Assembly: GCF_036336025.1 (NCBI RefSeq)
Contig: NZ_JAYKKE010000001.1
Coordinates: 310,001 to 374,000 of the forward strand
Source of the DNA: Stomatohabitans albus
GTDB lineage: Bacteria > Actinomycetota > Nitriliruptoria > Euzebyales > Euzebyaceae
DNA: 64,000 bases
Reading direction: 5' to 3'
The translations under genes and the position numbers were made by a program. This document shows, one piece after another, positions 46,540 through 55,209 of the stretch (positions are counted from its first letter, which is position 1; every line of letters begins with the position of its first letter). The notes under the pieces are model-generated. The model was not told the DNA's origin. It saw nothing but the letters and a program-made list of their open reading frames with translations, and ran no database searches.

Positions 46540-46545
46540 TAAATT
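46540..46545 (+). promoter_or_regulatory. -10 element of leaderless promoter for metG
   Basis: TAAATT ends 8 nt before ATG 46554, with TG directly before it. No Shine-Dalgarno sequence is seen between it and the ATG. The divergent TAAACT of the Bax-inhibitor gene is at 46498-46503. Confidence 0.5.
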
Positions 46546-46553
46546 GGCCAGAT

Positions 46554-48278
46554 ATGGCTCGTCATCTCGTTACTTCCGCCCTGCCCTATATCAATGGTGT
46601 AAAGCATCTTGGCAATTTAGTTGGCTCGATGCTTCCCGCCGACGTTGTAGCCAGATATTTACGTGCCCGAGGTCATGAGGTGCTGTTTATCTGCGCAACC
46701 GATGAGCACGGCACACCAGCCGAGTTGGCTGCCGCAGAGGCTGGCCTTGATGTGCAAGTATTTTGTGATCAGGCCCATGCGGTTCAAGCTGATTTGAATG
46801 CCCGCTATGGGTTGAGTTTTGATTTCTTTGGGCGTACATCCGACCAACACAACCATGTGCTTACCCAGCATTTTGCACGCCAACTTGCTCAGGCAGGGTT
46901 ATTGGAGAAACGCACCATCGAGATGATTTATTCGCCTACCGATGGACGTTTCCTTCCTGATCGATATGTAACGGGCACATGCCCCTATTGCGGATATGAC
47001 AAAGCCCGTGGTGACCAGTGCGATGGGTGCGGTCGCTTATTGGATCCGACGATGCTCATTAACCCCCGAAGTACAGTCAGTGGGGCAACCGATTTAGAGG
47101 TTCGAGCCTCAGCAAGTTTGTTCTTGCGGCAGTCTCAGATGGTTGACACCGTGGCCAATTGGGTTGACCAGACCACCGGACTTGGGGACCTACCGCGTTC
47201 AATTGCTCGGAAATGGTTGGATGAAGGGCTCGAAGACCGTGACATCACCCGAGACCTAAAGTGGGGCATTCCCGTTCCCAGCGACTTACCAGGCATTGAC
47301 CCTGAGGGGTTAGCAAACAAGGTTTGGTATGTGTGGTTTGACGCCCCGATTGGCTATATCGGCGCAACCGCCCAGTGGGCCGACGCCAATGGAGCGGATT
47401 ATCGAGATTGGTGGTTCGGTGAGGCAGCCAGTGACGTGACTTACACCCAAATCATGGGCAAAGATAACGTTGCCTTCCACACGGTTAGTTTCCCCATCAC
47501 TCAGCTTGGGAGTGGCGAGCCCTGGAAAATGGTTGACCGCCTCAAAGCCTTCAACTGGTTGACCTATTACGGCGGCAAGTTCTCAACGAGTCAAGGTGTC
47601 GGGGTCTTTATGGACCAGGCCCTTGAAGTTGCCAGCGCCGATGCGTGGCGGTGGTATCTGATCTCCAACGCCCCAGAATCATCAGATACTTCATTTACCT
47701 GGGATGCCTTTGCTCGGGCGATGAACACGGAGTTGGCCGGCAATTTGGGCAACTATGTAAACCGTTGTCTTGCGTTCACGGCAAAGAAATTCGCAGGAGA
47801 AGATGGGCCAGTTGTACCTAGCGAAGGAACGCCAGGAGAGATCGAATACGAGCTTGGCCGTGATGTTGCCGCCAAAGTTGATGACATTGCGCTTCACTTC
47901 GATGCCATGGAGATGCGTAAGGCAACGCGGGCTATCCGAGAGTTGTGGTCCTTAGGTAATCAATACCTTGAAACCCGTGAACCATGGCGAATGGTCAAAA
48001 CTGACCCTGATATGGCCCAAATGGTGTTGCGTACGGCCATCCAGCTCATTCCTATTTTTGCCAGTGTGGCATCACCGGTGATCCCTAATACGGCGACCAC
48101 GCTTGGCAACGCGGTAGATGTATCGGTGGATGCTTGGCCGGAGCAGGTTGCTGACCTCATCCCTTCGGCAGGAATTGTTCCAGCAGGCCAACCCTTTACC
48201 GTGCCACCAATCCTGTTTGCCAAAGTTGATGATCAACAGATTGAAGAATGGTCAGCACGGTTCGGTGGACAACGGTAA
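46554..48278 (+). CDS. metG: methionyl-tRNA synthetase
   Basis: A 574-residue class I synthetase charging tRNA-Met. The HIGH-like motif lies in ALPYINGVKHLGNLVGS. A Cys-x-x-Cys zinc knuckle pair (CPYCGYD and CDGCGRL, about 145-165), WYVWFDAPIGYIGA and the KMSKS-equivalent KFSTSQGVG (about 345) follow. The helical anticodon-binding domain has NTELAGNLGNYVNRCL. KFSTSQ is an accepted variant in one MetRS subgroup. No C-terminal tRNA-binding OB domain is fused. ATG 46554 sits 8 nt after TAAATT. Single gene between divergent and convergent neighbours. Confidence 0.96.
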   Translation: MARHLVTSALPYINGVKHLGNLVGSMLPADVVARYLRARGHEVLFICATDEHGTPAELAAAEAGLDVQVFCDQAHAVQADLNARYGLSFDFFGRTSDQHNHVLTQHFARQLAQAGLLEKRTIEMIYSPTDGRFLPDRYVTGTCPYCGYDKARGDQCDGCGRLLDPTMLINPRSTVSGATDLEVRASASLFLRQSQMVDTVANWVDQTTGLGDLPRSIARKWLDEGLEDRDITRDLKWGIPVPSDLPGIDPEGLANKVWYVWFDAPIGYIGATAQWADANGADYRDWWFGEAASDVTYTQIMGKDNVAFHTVSFPITQLGSGEPWKMVDRLKAFNWLTYYGGKFSTSQGVGVFMDQALEVASADAWRWYLISNAPESSDTSFTWDAFARAMNTELAGNLGNYVNRCLAFTAKKFAGEDGPVVPSEGTPGEIEYELGRDVAAKVDDIALHFDAMEMRKATRAIRELWSLGNQYLETREPWRMVKTDPDMAQMVLRTAIQLIPIFASVASPVIPNTATTLGNAVDVSVDAWPEQVADLIPSAGIVPAGQPFTVPPILFAKVDDQQIEEWSARFGGQR

Positions 48279-48320
48279 TACAACTCTGACCGGGTACCTT
48301 TCATGTCCTACGCCATAGGG

Positions 48321-49253
48321 TCAGAGCTTTGGTGTCTCGTTCATCATGGCGTAGAGTTCACGGGCTGATCGACCTGTTTTGGCGGCAATTTGCTTCGTAG
48401 CATCTTTGAGCCGAACACCTGCGTCAACAAGGTCGGCAACCATTGTTCTGAGTGTTGTGTCATCGAGCGGTTCTTGCTGCCCGTTGGGGGCACCACCTAC
48501 CACAACAACGACTTCGCCCTTAGGTGGGGCGTCGTGGTACCGCTGGGCAAGCTCCCCGAGGGGAAGCCGTACAAACTCTTCAAAAACCTTCGTCAGCTCC
48601 CTTGCTAAGCAAGCCGGTCGGTTATCACCGAACGCACTTGCCATCGCTTCTAACTCACTACTCACCCGATGGGGCGCAACATAAAACACCATTGTCCGTT
48701 CTTCGTGCATCAACGCGGCAAGGCGTTCATTTCGCTGCCCTGCTTTTCGCGGCAAGAATCCTTCAAAGGTGAACCGATCTGTGGGGAGCCCACTCAAGGT
48801 GAGGGCCATAATTGCGGCTACCGGCCCTGGAATAGCGGTCACCGGTAGCTGTGCATCTAGAACCGCGTTGATCACATGATGTCCTGGGTCACTGATACCT
48901 GGTGTACCGGCATCGGATACAAGGGCAACGGTTTCACCTCGACGGATACGTTCAACGATCTGGCTTGCTTGGTCACGTTCGTTGTGGTCATGAACCACCA
49001 TGCGCCCTGTTGAAATATCTAACTTATGGCAGAGGGCACCGGTGCGCCTTGTGTCTTCACACGCAATCACGTCAGCCGTTGCCAATGCTTGGTGAGCACG
49101 CGGACTGAGGTCACCAAGGTTGCCAATTGGTGTTGCGACGACCACAAGCCCTGAACTTGGTGGCGGTATGGCCGATGAACTCCGGTCATCGTCAAGTACG
49201 GTATCAGACGCACCCGATACTGAGGTATGTTCTTCGTGTTTGGTGTTTATCAT
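48321..49253 (-). CDS. rsmI: 16S rRNA (C1402 2'-O)-methyltransferase RsmI
   Basis: About 310 residues. A tetrapyrrole-methylase-fold enzyme that 2'-O-methylates C1402 in the decoding centre. Motifs: VVVATPIGNLGDLSPRA, ACEDTRRTGALC, VALVSDAGTPGISDPG and AIPGPVAAIMALTLSGLPTDRF, plus FEGFLPRKAGQR. The N-terminal 35 residues are Ser/Asp-rich and non-conserved. ATG 49253 or GTG 49256 is preferred to GTG 49280, which would abut the divergent pmt start by 2 bp. Paired head-to-head with pmt, as in mycobacteria. Confidence 0.93.
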   Translation of the reverse strand: MINTKHEEHTSVSGASDTVLDDDRSSSAIPPPSSGLVVVATPIGNLGDLSPRAHQALATADVIACEDTRRTGALCHKLDISTGRMVVHDHNERDQASQIVERIRRGETVALVSDAGTPGISDPGHHVINAVLDAQLPVTAIPGPVAAIMALTLSGLPTDRFTFEGFLPRKAGQRNERLAALMHEERTMVFYVAPHRVSSELEAMASAFGDNRPACLARELTKVFEEFVRLPLGELAQRYHDAPPKGEVVVVVGGAPNGQQEPLDDTTLRTMVADLVDAGVRLKDATKQIAAKTGRSARELYAMMNETPKL

Positions 49254-49282
49254 CACTAGCCCTATCGTGACCCTAACCACTT

Positions 49283-50860
49283 ATGACTGCCGCGATTGAT
49301 CTTCCAACACCCCCAGAATCCATCATTCCACCACCTCAATCCGAACCTGACCCAAAACGCAGGTGGATGATGGCTGGTGTACTCATCATCTTGTTAGCGA
49401 CCTTCCTTCGTTTTTGGGATGTAGGTTCGCCAACACGGTGTTACTTCGATGAGACGTACTACTACTACGACGCTCGTGACGTTCAAGTCAACGGTGTTGA
49501 GTCTGCGTTTGTCGTGCACCCTCCTGTCGGAAAGTTTCTTATTTCGTTAGGACTCCAGGCGGCTGGTGTTGACCGCAACGGACCGATCGAAAAAGCCGTG
49601 ATTGACGATCCACACTCTTGTGTTGAAAGCGATGACCATCCGGCGAACCCGGAAGCACGGGCACGCGAGGCGGCTGATTCGTGGGGAAGGCGACTGCCTT
49701 CAGCATTATTTGGTTCCCTTGCGGTATTGATGACGTGGCTTGCTGGGCTTCAGCTCTTTCGGTTGAAACCAACCGCAGCACTCGGGACGGCGTTGCTGGC
49801 AATAGATGGTCTTGCGCTCACGATGAGCCGCATTTCGATGCTCGATATTTTCCTCCAGTTCTTTGTAATGGCCGGTTTCTTTGCACTCTTGAGGGACCAA
49901 CACCTGCTCTGGAAGGATGTGCCCGATGAGATGGCCCATCTTGACCCTAAGGACGTGAAGAAAACACCGCGGCATTGGCTGTTGATTTGTGGGCTTTGTA
50001 TGGGGTTGGCCTTTGCGACGAAATGGTCCGCAGCAATGCCTTGGGGTCTTGCATGCTTGTGGATCTGGGGTAGTGAGATGCTCCGTATGCGCCGACTCAC
50101 GGGCAAGTGGTACGCCAAGTTCTTCCCTATCTTGGGGCGCGGCCTCTTTGCCTTGTTGTTCATCCCACTTTTTATTTACGTGTTTTCATACATCGGATGG
50201 TTCGCCAACTGGGAGAAGAGTTCTTGGGCTGAACGACACCCTGGAACGGTCTGCATGGTGCAAGGGGCAGAACCTTGCTCAACAGGCGAGTTATTGAAAG
50301 CGAAGGCAGGCGCATGGGCGGAAGAACAAAAAGCGATCTATGAATTTCACCGTGACTTAGAGGCTGACCATACGTATCGAGCACCTGCTTGGTCCTGGTT
50401 TGTGATGAGTCGTCCCGTTGCGTTCTATTACGAAGCTTGTGACCCTGAAGACACTGAGTGTGTCGTTGCCCAAGGCAACGTTTCTGAGGTCCTCGGTATG
50501 GGGAATCCAATGATTTGGTGGATGGCACTCCTGTCGTACCCCATATTGGCCTACTTGATTATTCGCCGTAAAGACTGGCGAGCCGGCCTCTTACTGCTGT
50601 TTATCATGGGCCAGATTCTGCCCTATTTCGCAAGTCCACGAACTGTCTTTATCTTTTACATGACGCCAGTTGTTCCGTTCATGTGCTTGGGATTAGCCCT
50701 CATCGGTGAGCACTTTGCGCTACTGCGACGCCCTTGGGTTGGCCGGACAATCATGCTGCTAGCCGGTGCTGGGTTCCTCTTTTGGGCACCCGTCTATTAC
50801 GGTTGGGAAATCTCCAAAGCCTGGTGGCAACTTCTGATCTGGATGCCTTCTTGGGTTTAA
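49283..50860 (+). CDS. pmt: polyprenyl-phosphate-mannose protein O-mannosyltransferase (Pmt)
   Basis: A 525-residue GT39-type membrane enzyme that transfers mannose from polyprenyl phosphomannose to Ser/Thr of secreted proteins. The first extracytoplasmic loop has the catalytic acidic motif in RCYFDETYYYYDARDV. Around ten transmembrane helices follow, and the domain around AWSWFVMSRPVAFYYE fits actinobacterial Pmt. The start ATG 49283 has no Shine-Dalgarno sequence. The Ser/Thr/Pro-rich exported proteins in this window are plausible substrates, by inference only. Ends in a strong terminator shared with the convergent HAD gene. Confidence 0.93.
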   Translation: MTAAIDLPTPPESIIPPPQSEPDPKRRWMMAGVLIILLATFLRFWDVGSPTRCYFDETYYYYDARDVQVNGVESAFVVHPPVGKFLISLGLQAAGVDRNGPIEKAVIDDPHSCVESDDHPANPEARAREAADSWGRRLPSALFGSLAVLMTWLAGLQLFRLKPTAALGTALLAIDGLALTMSRISMLDIFLQFFVMAGFFALLRDQHLLWKDVPDEMAHLDPKDVKKTPRHWLLICGLCMGLAFATKWSAAMPWGLACLWIWGSEMLRMRRLTGKWYAKFFPILGRGLFALLFIPLFIYVFSYIGWFANWEKSSWAERHPGTVCMVQGAEPCSTGELLKAKAGAWAEEQKAIYEFHRDLEADHTYRAPAWSWFVMSRPVAFYYEACDPEDTECVVAQGNVSEVLGMGNPMIWWMALLSYPILAYLIIRRKDWRAGLLLLFIMGQILPYFASPRTVFIFYMTPVVPFMCLGLALIGEHFALLRRPWVGRTIMLLAGAGFLFWAPVYYGWEISKAWWQLLIWMPSWV

Positions 50861-50873
50861 CCTTTCACTCATA

Positions 50874-50913
50874 CCGTGTGGCCCTGACCGTTGTCAGGGC
50901 CACACGGTTGTTA
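50874..50913. terminator. bidirectional terminator between pmt and the HAD hydrolase gene
   Basis: A 15-bp perfect stem CCGTGTGGCCCTGAC/GTCAGGGCCACACGG with CGTT loop, followed by TTGTTA. Lies between convergent genes. Confidence 0.88.
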
Positions 50914-50941
50914 TGGGAGCTCCGTGGTATGTGTACCGTTT

Positions 50942-51748
50942 CTAGTGTTGAGCAAGGAGCTTCTCAAGATAGCGGGCAACCCCATTTTCATAATGCGCCT
51001 CAGTAACCGCATCAGCAATAGCGAGCACATCGGGCGTTGCATTCCCCATCGCCACACCCGTTCCGGCCCATTCAAGCATTTCAATATCGTTAGGCATATC
51101 CCCAAATGCGAGTACATCGTTTGCCTCAATACCCCATTGGGCACAGACCCGTTCAACGGCAGTAGCCTTATTCACACCTAAAGACGACATTTCAACCCAA
51201 TGTTCGCCACTCCAGGTGAGGTAGACCTTTCCAGCCACAGCTTGAGCCAGTTCAGGACCACGGCTAGCAAGCGGTTCATTCTTGGCATGCCATCCAATCA
51301 ACTTGAATGCCGGATGCGCAAAGAGCGCCTCAATCGAGGGTGCACAGTTCGCAATCGGCCAGGCCTTAGCGTTACCGTCATCTGCAGCCATTGGTTCGTA
51401 CCACAAGCCAGATGATGTGGCCGTTCCAAACAGGAGTTGTGGCTCGACAGCCCGGAGGATATTGATAACTTCGAGCCCAACCGATTGGTCGATATTGTCG
51501 TGCTGGGTAACTGAATCCTGTTCAATGTCATAGGTGATCGCACCATTGGCACAAATCGCGATGCCGCTATGTGGGATCTGCTCAATGATCACTTTCGCCG
51601 TCACCGGCGGACGTCCCGTTGCCAAGATGACCTTGATACCAGCATCGATGCATCGGCCGAGCACATCGCGAGTGCGTCTATTTACCTCATTGAATCCAGT
51701 CAATAAGGTACCGTCTACGTCACTTACAATCAGTTTTGGAAGAGCCAT
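50942..51748 (-). CDS. Cof-type HAD-IIB family phosphatase
   Basis: A 268-residue haloacid-dehalogenase-type sugar-phosphate or cofactor phosphatase with a C2B cap. Motif I LIVSDVDGTLL (nucleophile and acid Asp), motif II VILATGRPP, motif III Lys in NKATAVERVC and motif IV VLAFGDMPNDIEMLEWAGTGVAMGNA are all intact. ATG 51748 follows TAAGAT by 6 nt with no Shine-Dalgarno site. Substrate not predictable. Convergent with pmt and divergent from yccF. Confidence 0.92.
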   Translation of the reverse strand: MALPKLIVSDVDGTLLTGFNEVNRRTRDVLGRCIDAGIKVILATGRPPVTAKVIIEQIPHSGIAICANGAITYDIEQDSVTQHDNIDQSVGLEVINILRAVEPQLLFGTATSSGLWYEPMAADDGNAKAWPIANCAPSIEALFAHPAFKLIGWHAKNEPLASRGPELAQAVAGKVYLTWSGEHWVEMSSLGVNKATAVERVCAQWGIEANDVLAFGDMPNDIEMLEWAGTGVAMGNATPDVLAIADAVTEAHYENGVARYLEKLLAQH

Positions 51749-51910
51749 AGGTGCATCTTATGCCGCTTGTATATCCCTAGCGTGGGCAGGGCCACAGATA
51801 AGACGATCGTGGAGTGTGCCCTCACCTGATCCCCGTTTTTTCATGTGGTTCAACACGAAAAGAAGCGGAACGACGGGGGATTCCCTGAGAGATGAATGCC
51901 GCACCTCCGG

Positions 51911-51916
51911 TACGCT
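51911..51916 (+). promoter_or_regulatory. -10 element of leaderless promoter for yccF
   Basis: TACGCT ends 7 nt before ATG 51924, with no ribosome-binding site between them. Confidence 0.5.
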
Positions 51917-51923
51917 TGCTCTC

Positions 51924-52322
51924 ATGCGCACGGTTCTTAACATCATCTGGGTTGTTCTTGGCGGTTGGTTCACCGCACTTGGCTGGCTCGTCGCCGCTCT
52001 GTTCTCTGTAGTACTCATCGTGACCATTCCAGCCGCACCAGTATGTTTACGAATGGCCTCATACAGTTTCTGGCCGTTCGGACGCACCGTCGTAGATGAT
52101 CCACACGCCAGCGCAGTCGGATCTGGCCTCTTTAATCTCGTGTGGGTGGTCTTTATCGGCTGGTGGCTTGCGCTCCTCCATATCCTCGCGGCACTAGGGC
52201 AAGCGATTTCCATCGTGGGGTTAATCAATGCAGTTGCGATGCTCAAAATGGTTCCGCTCGCATTTATGCCCTACGGGAAGCGAATCATCGACGTCGATAG
52301 CCCCACGGGCTACGAGTTCTGA
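51924..52322 (+). CDS. YccF domain-containing membrane protein
   Basis: A 132-residue small membrane protein with two YccF repeats. Each has a VWVVxxGWxxALxxLxAAL-like helix followed by a PFG or PYG turn: FWPFGRTVVDD at about 50 and FMPYGKRIIDV at about 120. Four hydrophobic helices in all. Function unknown. The long upstream reading frame overlaps the HAD gene in antisense and is not coding; ATG 51924 is supported by the TACGCT hexamer 7 nt upstream. Single gene before the sialidase. Confidence 0.88.
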   Translation: MRTVLNIIWVVLGGWFTALGWLVAALFSVVLIVTIPAAPVCLRMASYSFWPFGRTVVDDPHASAVGSGLFNLVWVVFIGWWLALLHILAALGQAISIVGLINAVAMLKMVPLAFMPYGKRIIDVDSPTGYEF

Positions 52323-52362
52323 CCTTAACCGCGTATTGCCGTTGTAGTCAGGGACTGCAATC

Positions 52363-52368
52363 TATTCT
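52363..52368 (+). promoter_or_regulatory. -10 element of leaderless promoter for the sialidase gene
   Basis: TATTCT ends 7 nt before ATG 52376. TTGTAG, 15 nt further upstream, is a weak -35 candidate. Confidence 0.5.
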
Positions 52369-52375
52369 GTTGGCT

Positions 52376-53911
52376 ATGAATCCACTGGTTGTTGCCGCCG
52401 CTGACTACTTTTCTGGCTGGGATACTCAACGGGTGGGACAGCTCACCCAAGGCACCTTGACCTTTGCCATGCGTATGCGAGGGGCAGGACGAACTGGCAT
52501 TGCCATTGAGGGTGGTCTGGCCGGTGAGCCCCGATGGCAGCTTTGGGTTACCGCGCAAGGACTAGCTGTGTGTGCAGCCTGGCACAACGGATGGCGACGC
52601 CATGACGTGCCGGTTTCGGGTCTTGATGATGGGGCCTGGCACACCGTTATTGTGACATCCGGTTCAGGGCGAGTACGGGTGTGGGTTGACCATGATTTGA
52701 TCTATCAAGCCCCCGGAGAAGCATGGTTTGCCGACAGCGCAGCCAAACCTGGAGGGTTAGACACCCTTGTTGTTGGTCGTAGCCTTGATGGCGAACGGCT
52801 GATGGGTGAGATTGCTGACGCCACGTTTTACCGCGAAGTATTCATCCATGACCAGGCACTCAAGGTACTGGAACAGCCCATTCCTTTTAGTACGTCTGCC
52901 CTAGTCAACCATGACGGGATCAGTTACCGTATCCCAGCGTTAGCGAGCGTTGAGGGCACTCTCGTGTTGGTTGCTGACCGGCGCCATAACGGGCCAGGGG
53001 ATGCTCCGAATGTGATTGACTTGGTTTGTCAGCGAAGCACTGATGGTGGCCGAACTTGGGGGGATGCGTCAGTTATCGTGCCTCCGTTTGAGGGTGGGGC
53101 CAGTACCGATGCGTGCCTACTGTACGACCAGTCAACGGGCACGCTGTGGGCACTCTTTAGTGCCTATGCACCTGGGAGCAGCCAGCCTGCGGTTTTGCGC
53201 GGCGATCCTGGGGCCGAAGCCTTGATTCAAGCCGTGGCCAGTACTGACGCGGGGCAAACTTGGCAGACACCCGTCACAGTAACTCCAACAAATGCCAATC
53301 CCGCCGTCCGTTGTCTTGGGGTGAGCCCTGGTGCTGGAGCTGTGATGCACGATGGCACCCTCGTTATCCCGGCCTATCACGAAGTTGATGACGGTGAAGG
53401 CGGGTTAGATTTTGCAGCCACGGTGCTCACGAGTCGTGACCATGGGCAAAGCTGGCAGGTTGGCCAACCAATCTGGGCTGATGGGCACCCCACCTACGAA
53501 TCAACGGTATTTGAAGGTAATCCCGGAGACATTGTGTTGATGGCACGGAATCAGCATCCATCGGGGAAGGTATTACGCGCCACAAGCAATGACTATGGAA
53601 ATGCATGGGATAACGTGGATTTCCTTGCCGATGTACCTGAGATATTTAGCCAGCCAGCAAGTACGCCACTGCCTGATGGACGAATCGCGTTTTGTAATCC
53701 ATCGGCAATGCTGCCCTATCGTGGCTGGGGTGTGGTTCGTGCCAGTTCTGACGGGGGTGTTACCTGGCCGTATCACCGCACGTTGAATGCTGACCGGCAC
53801 GGCTATCAAAGTATGGCCGTCCTTCCAGATGGACAGCTCGTTGTGGCCTGGGAACATGAGTGGGATTCCATTGATGTGACCGTTTGCCCACCTGATTGGT
53901 TACATCCCTAG
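52376..53911 (+). CDS. sialidase (exo-alpha-neuraminidase) with N-terminal LamG-like domain, no signal peptide
   Basis: A 511-residue GH33-type sialidase, releasing terminal sialic acids from glycans. The N-terminal concanavalin/LamG-like domain (about 20-165) precedes the six-bladed propeller. The propeller has the arginine-triad motif YRIPALAS, the acidic segment DRRHNGPGD and Asp-boxes STDGGRTWG, STDAGQTWQ, SRDHGQSWQ and SSDGGVTWP. Late catalytic segments are TVFEGNPGD and RNQHPSG. No signal peptide, lipobox or sorting motif is seen: the N-terminus is MNPLVVAAADYFSGWD. The enzyme is therefore probably cytoplasmic or exported without a leader. An MFS transporter gene follows 40 bp downstream. 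Leaderless start after TATTCT. Confidence 0.88.
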   Translation: MNPLVVAAADYFSGWDTQRVGQLTQGTLTFAMRMRGAGRTGIAIEGGLAGEPRWQLWVTAQGLAVCAAWHNGWRRHDVPVSGLDDGAWHTVIVTSGSGRVRVWVDHDLIYQAPGEAWFADSAAKPGGLDTLVVGRSLDGERLMGEIADATFYREVFIHDQALKVLEQPIPFSTSALVNHDGISYRIPALASVEGTLVLVADRRHNGPGDAPNVIDLVCQRSTDGGRTWGDASVIVPPFEGGASTDACLLYDQSTGTLWALFSAYAPGSSQPAVLRGDPGAEALIQAVASTDAGQTWQTPVTVTPTNANPAVRCLGVSPGAGAVMHDGTLVIPAYHEVDDGEGGLDFAATVLTSRDHGQSWQVGQPIWADGHPTYESTVFEGNPGDIVLMARNQHPSGKVLRATSNDYGNAWDNVDFLADVPEIFSQPASTPLPDGRIAFCNPSAMLPYRGWGVVRASSDGGVTWPYHRTLNADRHGYQSMAVLPDGQLVVAWEHEWDSIDVTVCPPDWLHP

Positions 53912-53951
53912 TCCGGTGCATTGACCTGGCATGCGATACAGTCCTCTCCGT

Positions 53952-55145
53952 ATGCAGGTGGGTCAGGCAAGAATCAACCAAGCCAGATGGGCTGTTGCCG
54001 CCTTGTTCTTTACCAATGGGGCACTCTATGCGAATGTTGCGCCGCGTTTCCCCGAGATAAAAACTGCACTTGGGTTGAGTGACGCGGTTTATGGACTGAG
54101 TATTGCGGCATTTGCGGCTGGGGCACTGATCGCCGGATTGGGGGCTGGGGCCTTAAACCAACGCTGGGGAGCACCACTGGTGGCCACAGTGAGTACCGCC
54201 CTGAGTGGGCTGGCCCTATTGTTTGTTGGCATTGCCTCCGTGCCCTGGGCGTTTGCTGGCGGGTTATTCCTTGCCGGCGCCATGGATGCGATTACCGATG
54301 TGGCCCAAAATGACCACGGGTTGCGGGTTCAAGATGCTGCCGGTCGCTCAATCCTGAACAGCTTCCACGCCACCTGGTCAATTGGGGCAGTGTCCGGTGG
54401 GGCTATGGCCGGGGCGGCGATAGCGTTAGGACTACCGCTTCATCTGCATTTAACACTTTCTTTCCTGGTATTCACTGGCATAGCAATAATCGCGAAACAC
54501 TTCTGCCTACCCCCAGCACTCATTGCGGCTGCGAAACAACCTACCGATGAGCCGGCAACCCGAATCGGTGGACTGTCTGCTCCACGGATTGCCCTTCTCA
54601 TTGCGATTTCAGCTATCACGGTGGGGAGCACGGTGGTTGAAGATCTGGGATCTTCGTGGGCAAGTCTGTATCTGCATGAATCGTTGGGGCTTCCTGGTTC
54701 GATTGCCGCATTTGGGTTGGTGGCTGTGGCTGGGGCGCAGTTTGTGGGGCGGTTGCTCGGTGACAGGATGACCGACCGATTAGGTCCAGTCTTGATGGCA
54801 CGGATAGGTGGTGGTCTCGTTGCACTCGGGTTGGGTAGTGCATTGCTCTTGCCCTCAGCTCCATTGACATTTTTAGGGTTTATGGCCGCAGGTTTTGGGA
54901 TTGCAACCCTCGTGCCCTCTGCCTTCCATGCCGCTGACCAGATCCCAGGTCTCACCCCTGGTACGGGCTTAACTATTGTGGCCTGGCTGATGCGGGTTAC
55001 GTTCCTACTCACCCCACCTGTCGTCGGGGCTATTGCCGATACCACGACACTCCGATTAGCTCTTGGGTTAATTCCTATTATCGGCGTATTGACAGTATTG
55101 ATAGCGCCGGTTCTTTCACCTTCTCAGGGGCAGAACTTAACTTGA
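53952..55145 (+). CDS. MFS transporter (YbjJ/fucose-permease-like)
   Basis: A 397-residue major facilitator with 12 hydrophobic helices. N-terminal WAVAALFFTNGALYANVAPRFPEIKTALGLSDAVYGLSIA is typical of the YbjJ-like group, and an arginine-rich loop between helices 8 and 9 (GRLLGDRMTDRLG) resembles MFS motif A. The start was placed at ATG 53952, 9 nt after TACAGT. ATG 53931 lies upstream of that hexamer. It follows the sialidase by 40 bp, so uptake of a sialidase product or substrate is an attractive but unproven idea. Confidence 0.85.
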   Translation: MQVGQARINQARWAVAALFFTNGALYANVAPRFPEIKTALGLSDAVYGLSIAAFAAGALIAGLGAGALNQRWGAPLVATVSTALSGLALLFVGIASVPWAFAGGLFLAGAMDAITDVAQNDHGLRVQDAAGRSILNSFHATWSIGAVSGGAMAGAAIALGLPLHLHLTLSFLVFTGIAIIAKHFCLPPALIAAAKQPTDEPATRIGGLSAPRIALLIAISAITVGSTVVEDLGSSWASLYLHESLGLPGSIAAFGLVAVAGAQFVGRLLGDRMTDRLGPVLMARIGGGLVALGLGSALLLPSAPLTFLGFMAAGFGIATLVPSAFHAADQIPGLTPGTGLTIVAWLMRVTFLLTPPVVGAIADTTTLRLALGLIPIIGVLTVLIAPVLSPSQGQNLT

Positions 55146-55209
55146 GCAATGATTCAACAACCTGTTATGAGGTACCCAACACAGTGCTCAGACCAGGCAT
55201 AATAGCTGG

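Noticed and set aside
51534-51923. Long N-terminal extension of the YccF protein
   Set aside because: Antisense to the HAD gene and not part of the YccF family; ATG 51924 fits the promoter.
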